Source: Chloroflexota bacterium (GTDB lineage Bacteria > Chloroflexota > Dehalococcoidia > Bin125). Taken from it: DNA of 64,000 nt. Below the pieces are notes generated by a model that ran no database searches, was not told the DNA's origin, and saw only the letters and a program-made list of their open reading frames with translations. Location: positions 1 through 64,000 of the forward strand of contig VXQZ01000041.1 of the NCBI GenBank assembly GCA_009838735.1. The letters run 5' to 3'. Shown one piece after another: positions 61,423 through 64,000 of this stretch. Within the stretch, counting starts at the first letter, position 1. Each line of letters starts with the position of its first letter. The position numbers were made by a program, and so were the translations under genes.

Positions 61423-62334
61423 ATGCGAATCGAAGACGACAACGGTATCTCGGGCTTGTTGATCGGTGAGGAGACTCGGCTTTGCGGTGGATTCGGCTTC
61501 ATTGAGGGGCCGATCTGGATCGCGTCCGACAACGCTCTCGTATTCAGCGACATTCCCGGCAACCGACAGCACATCTGGCGGCCAGGAGATTCCGAGGCGG
61601 CGGTCTATCGTGACCCGTCGGGGTGGTCGAACGGGCTCACGCTGGATGCGAGCGGCAACCTGCTCGCCTGCGAGCACGGCGGGCGGCGTGTCTCAAGCGC
61701 GCCCTACGGCTCTCCCGGCGACGAGGACGCTCTGGCCGACACCTGGGACGGCAAGGGCTTAAACAGCCCCAACGACCTGGTGGTTCACTCGTCCGGCGCG
61801 ATCGTCTTCACCGACCCGGCCTACGGAACCGACACGGGCCGTACACCGCGCTTCGGTTACGAGGGCCAGCAGGCGGAGCTGGACTTCCGCGGCGTCTACC
61901 GAATCGACCCGGATGGCTCGCTGCACTGCGTCGCGCCGACCGGCTTCACGAATCCCAACGGCCTCGCCTTCAATCCTGACGAGTCGCAGCTCTACATCGG
62001 CGACTCCCAGGAAGGTCTGATCTGGCGCTATGAGGTGAACGCCGACCTCTCCTTGGGCGACCGCATCCTCTTCGTCGATCAGTCCAACGACAATCGCCTG
62101 GGCGCACCCGACGGGATGAAGGTCGACTCGGACGGCCGCCTCTGGACGACCGGAGCCGGCGGTGTCTCTGCCCACGCCGCCGACGGCACGTACCTCGGTG
62201 TCTTCGAAATGGACGAGCACGCCGCCAACCTGACATTCGGCGGGGACGACTTCTCGACGCTGTTCATGACGGCGGGGACAAGTCTGTTCAGCATCGAGAC
62301 GTCGGTGCGCGGAATCGTGCCGGGATCGCGGTAG
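61423..62334 (+). CDS. SMP-30/gluconolactonase family protein
   Basis: 303 residues from ATG 61423. A six-bladed beta-propeller pattern is readable: FIEGPIWIASDNALVFSDI, GWSNGLTLDASGNLLACEHG and LNSPNDLVVHSSGAIVFTD, with a metal-binding Glu, Asn and Asp in matching places. Likely a sugar-lactone hydrolase. It lies 15 bp downstream of the CapA-like gene. Confidence 0.92.
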   Translation: MRIEDDNGISGLLIGEETRLCGGFGFIEGPIWIASDNALVFSDIPGNRQHIWRPGDSEAAVYRDPSGWSNGLTLDASGNLLACEHGGRRVSSAPYGSPGDEDALADTWDGKGLNSPNDLVVHSSGAIVFTDPAYGTDTGRTPRFGYEGQQAELDFRGVYRIDPDGSLHCVAPTGFTNPNGLAFNPDESQLYIGDSQEGLIWRYEVNADLSLGDRILFVDQSNDNRLGAPDGMKVDSDGRLWTTGAGGVSAHAADGTYLGVFEMDEHAANLTFGGDDFSTLFMTAGTSLFSIETSVRGIVPGSR

Positions 62335-62382
62335 AGTCACTGGCCTTGAGGGCAGGCGTCACTGACGTGTAAGGGCCATCCG

Positions 62383-62784
62383 ATGAAGTTCACCTTCGTG
62401 GGGTTTCAGGGGTCCAGCGACTTAACCACCCTGCCCGACACATGGGCGAAGTTCGGTGCCAGCGCGTTGGCTGAGCTACCGGACCACTCCTGCGTTTACG
62501 TCCCCGATGGCGTTGGCGTGACTCATTTCATTGGTGTGTCAACCGCGAATATCCTCGAGCACATTCCAGTGGAGGACTTCGATTCCCTCGAAGTGGAGTA
62601 TGAGTTCCTGACGACCCGAATCCTGAAGGCGGAAACAGAAGAGGAGTTGGCCCGGAAAATCTACGAGTTTTGGACCAGGGACCACTATGAGGTCGAGCAC
62701 GCGATCCCGGGCGGAATCGAGATTCACAAAGTCGATCTACAAGGGAGGAGCTACGCCGAGCTCATCCTGACTCTGAGTGAGTAG
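62383..62784 (+). CDS. Hypothetical protein
   Basis: 133 residues, MKFTFVGFQGSSDLTTLPD start. Not recognised. The strand pattern, acidic helix (KAETEEELARKIYEFWTRD) and final strand (SYAELILTLSE) suggest a small alpha-beta protein. No close link to neighbours beyond strand; 48 bp after the SMP-30 gene. Confidence 0.65.
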   Translation: MKFTFVGFQGSSDLTTLPDTWAKFGASALAELPDHSCVYVPDGVGVTHFIGVSTANILEHIPVEDFDSLEVEYEFLTTRILKAETEEELARKIYEFWTRDHYEVEHAIPGGIEIHKVDLQGRSYAELILTLSE

Positions 62785-62835
62785 CGCCCGGCTTCGCCGG
62801 AGCGGCCCGGCTGATGGCTCAGGTCAAGGGAATCC

Positions 62836-63333
62836 TTACCCCTGGCTGGAGGATCCGCGTAGCACCGACTCGAACACTTCGAGTGTCCGCTTTGTGAAGA
62901 GCCACATGTTCTCTTCCCGATCCTCGAGGCCGGTTTCGAGCGTCTCGACATACTCACTAGGCCCGGTGATCGCGATGCAAGTGTGGCCCGAGGCGTCGCC
63001 GTAGACGTTGCCGCCGGGTCCGGCGGCGCCCGTTTCTCCGATGCCCCAGGTGGCTCCCAGGCGCTCGCGGATGGTCTCGGCGATGATCTTCGCGTAGGGC
63101 TCGCTGCTGGAGCGGACTCCCGGATAATCGTCGAGTTCTATCTCGAGGAACGTGGATCGCGCGACGCCGGTGTACGTGACTGCCGCTCCGGCGTAGTAGC
63201 GCGATGCACCGGGGATAGAGAGCAACGCGGCCGAGACCAGGCCTCCCGCGGTGGTCTCGCAGATTGCGACTGTCTCACCTCGTTCTCGGAGCAAACGAGC
63301 GATGTGCTCGGCCATCGGTTGCAGTGGTTCCAT
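62836..63333 (-). CDS. CinA C-terminal family (nicotinamide-nucleotide amidohydrolase-like)
   Basis: 165 residues. ICETTAGGLVSAALLSIPGA corresponds to the family motif AESCTGG (here CETTAGG), and GIGETGAAGPGGNVYG to the GxTGxAGP motif. YAGAAVTYTG and RSSSEPYAKIIAETIRERLG also fit. Enzymes of this group deamidate NMN in NAD salvage. The motif changes are notable and could mean a different substrate. It is a standalone domain, as in PncC. Confidence 0.85.
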   Translation of the reverse strand: MEPLQPMAEHIARLLRERGETVAICETTAGGLVSAALLSIPGASRYYAGAAVTYTGVARSTFLEIELDDYPGVRSSSEPYAKIIAETIRERLGATWGIGETGAAGPGGNVYGDASGHTCIAITGPSEYVETLETGLEDREENMWLFTKRTLEVFESVLRGSSSQG

Positions 63334-63413
63334 GTCTGGCTTCCGTCCTGAACTCTCTTACTCGGTGTAGCGGCTAGTATCGCGGCAGGCTGCATGAGAT
63401 AGAGGAGGCCGCC

Positions 63414-64000
63414 ATGAATACCCCGATCCGCGCCCACGTTGTGGTCGGAGGCTTCCCTCCGGGCCAACACGCCGGGCATGACATGGATTACGCGCGGATG
63501 CGCATCCTGATGGCGCTGCAGTCGAATGAGAACGTGCACACGACCGTGAGCAGCGACTTCACCGACTGCCACAAGTGGATCCGGGACGCACACCTCTTGA
63601 TTTGCTACGTCGCCGGACCGTTCGCCGACGACTACCAGACCGGCGTGATCCGCGACTGGCTCGGCGACGGCGGGCGCTGGCTGGCGTTGCACGGCTCGAC
63701 CGGCGGCAAGGCCGAGCGTCTTGGCCGCGAGGACGGCCGTCGCCGGATGGCCAAGATGGACTACCACGAGGCGCTGGGCGGATTCTTCATGACCCACCCG
63801 CCGATCCGGGAGATGGACGTCAAGGTCTCGGATCACAACCACCCGTTGACCTACAACCTGCCCGGCAACTTCCCGGTCCAGGACGAGCCCTACATGGTCG
63901 AGGTGATCCATCCCGACACGCAGGTCCTGCTGACGACCGAGGATGTCGAGAAGCCGCCAATCGTTGACGAGCTCTACGGTGGCGACCTCTCGCTGCTGCC
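63414..64000 (+). CDS. ThuA-like domain protein, 3' end beyond window
   Basis: At least 195 residues of the ThuA/glutamine-amidotransferase-like fold: VVVGGFPPGQHAGHDMDYAR, LLICYVAGPFADDYQTG, WLALHGSTGGKAE and FFMTHPPIREMDVKV. ThuA-like proteins are found in sugar-utilisation clusters, but their reaction is unclear. GAGGAGG at 63402-63408 supports ATG 63414. The gene continues past the window end. Confidence 0.85.
   Translation, partial: MNTPIRAHVVVGGFPPGQHAGHDMDYARMRILMALQSNENVHTTVSSDFTDCHKWIRDAHLLICYVAGPFADDYQTGVIRDWLGDGGRWLALHGSTGGKAERLGREDGRRRMAKMDYHEALGGFFMTHPPIREMDVKVSDHNHPLTYNLPGNFPVQDEPYMVEVIHPDTQVLLTTEDVEKPPIVDELYGGDLSLL

Overview
The window is GC-rich, densely packed bacterial chromosome. 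It contains dnaA with a strong candidate replication origin, core housekeeping genes (pnp, rpsO, gyrB, coaX, coaBC, obg, nadD, tatA, murT/gatD, ribD/E/BA/H), and many catabolic genes: CaiB/BaiF CoA-transferases, an enoyl-CoA hydratase, alpha/beta hydrolases, an LLM flavin oxidoreductase, SMP-30, ThuA and Gfo/Idh/MocA proteins. This mixture, together with dnaA followed by obg instead of dnaN, resembles Chloroflexota, possibly a marine SAR202/Dehalococcoidia-type lineage. The lineage is an inference from gene content; no taxonomic search was possible.

Layout. 1-8.8 kb: mostly minus-strand housekeeping genes (pnp, rpsO, ferredoxin-thioredoxin reductase-like protein, pepA, coaBC, coaX). 8.8-12.8 kb: dnaA, an AT-rich palindromic origin candidate with a DnaA-box cluster, then obg and nadD. 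12.8-26.3 kb: gyrB and a methyltransferase on the minus strand, then a plus-strand run of trmO, Nudix, YchF-like GTPase, two XdhC-like proteins, a HEPN protein pair, tatA, HAD, site-2 protease, murT/gatD, a copper-chaperone-like HMA protein and an M23 protein. 26.3-30.3 kb: a minus-strand acyl-CoA cluster.

30.4-32.6 kb is the most notable region. Two tandem AhpD/carboxymuconolactone-decarboxylase-like genes each carry one in-frame TGA exactly where the second redox cysteine of the ECxxCxxxH motif should be. Coding continues for exactly 369 nt after each TGA, is homologous between the copies, and each TGA is followed at the same 24-nt distance by a hairpin resembling a bacterial SECIS. I read both as selenoproteins, Sec230 and Sec242.

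32.6-38.9 kb: riboflavin genes (ribH, ribBA, ribE, and a ribD with an extra C-terminal domain). ribD is translationally coupled to an anti-sigma-like membrane protein, which follows an ECF sigma factor. 39-45 kb: class II aldolase, a second double CoA-transferase, a hydrolase, a DHFR-like protein and an oxidoreductase. 45.1-48.3 kb: tRNA-Lys followed by a lower-GC insert that looks like a small defence island (a HEPN-motif protein plus an MvaI/BcnI-type restriction-modification pair). 49-64 kb: accessory metabolic, membrane and cell-surface genes, including an ERG4/ERG24-like sterol reductase homologue, a NodB deacetylase and a CapA protein with a PstS-like N-terminal domain.

Three intergenic regions (near 22.6, 48.95 and 52.7 kb) share a degenerate repeat built on a 10-bp unit, apparently a dispersed element family. 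Several perfect hairpins lie between genes, two of them between convergent genes where terminators are expected.
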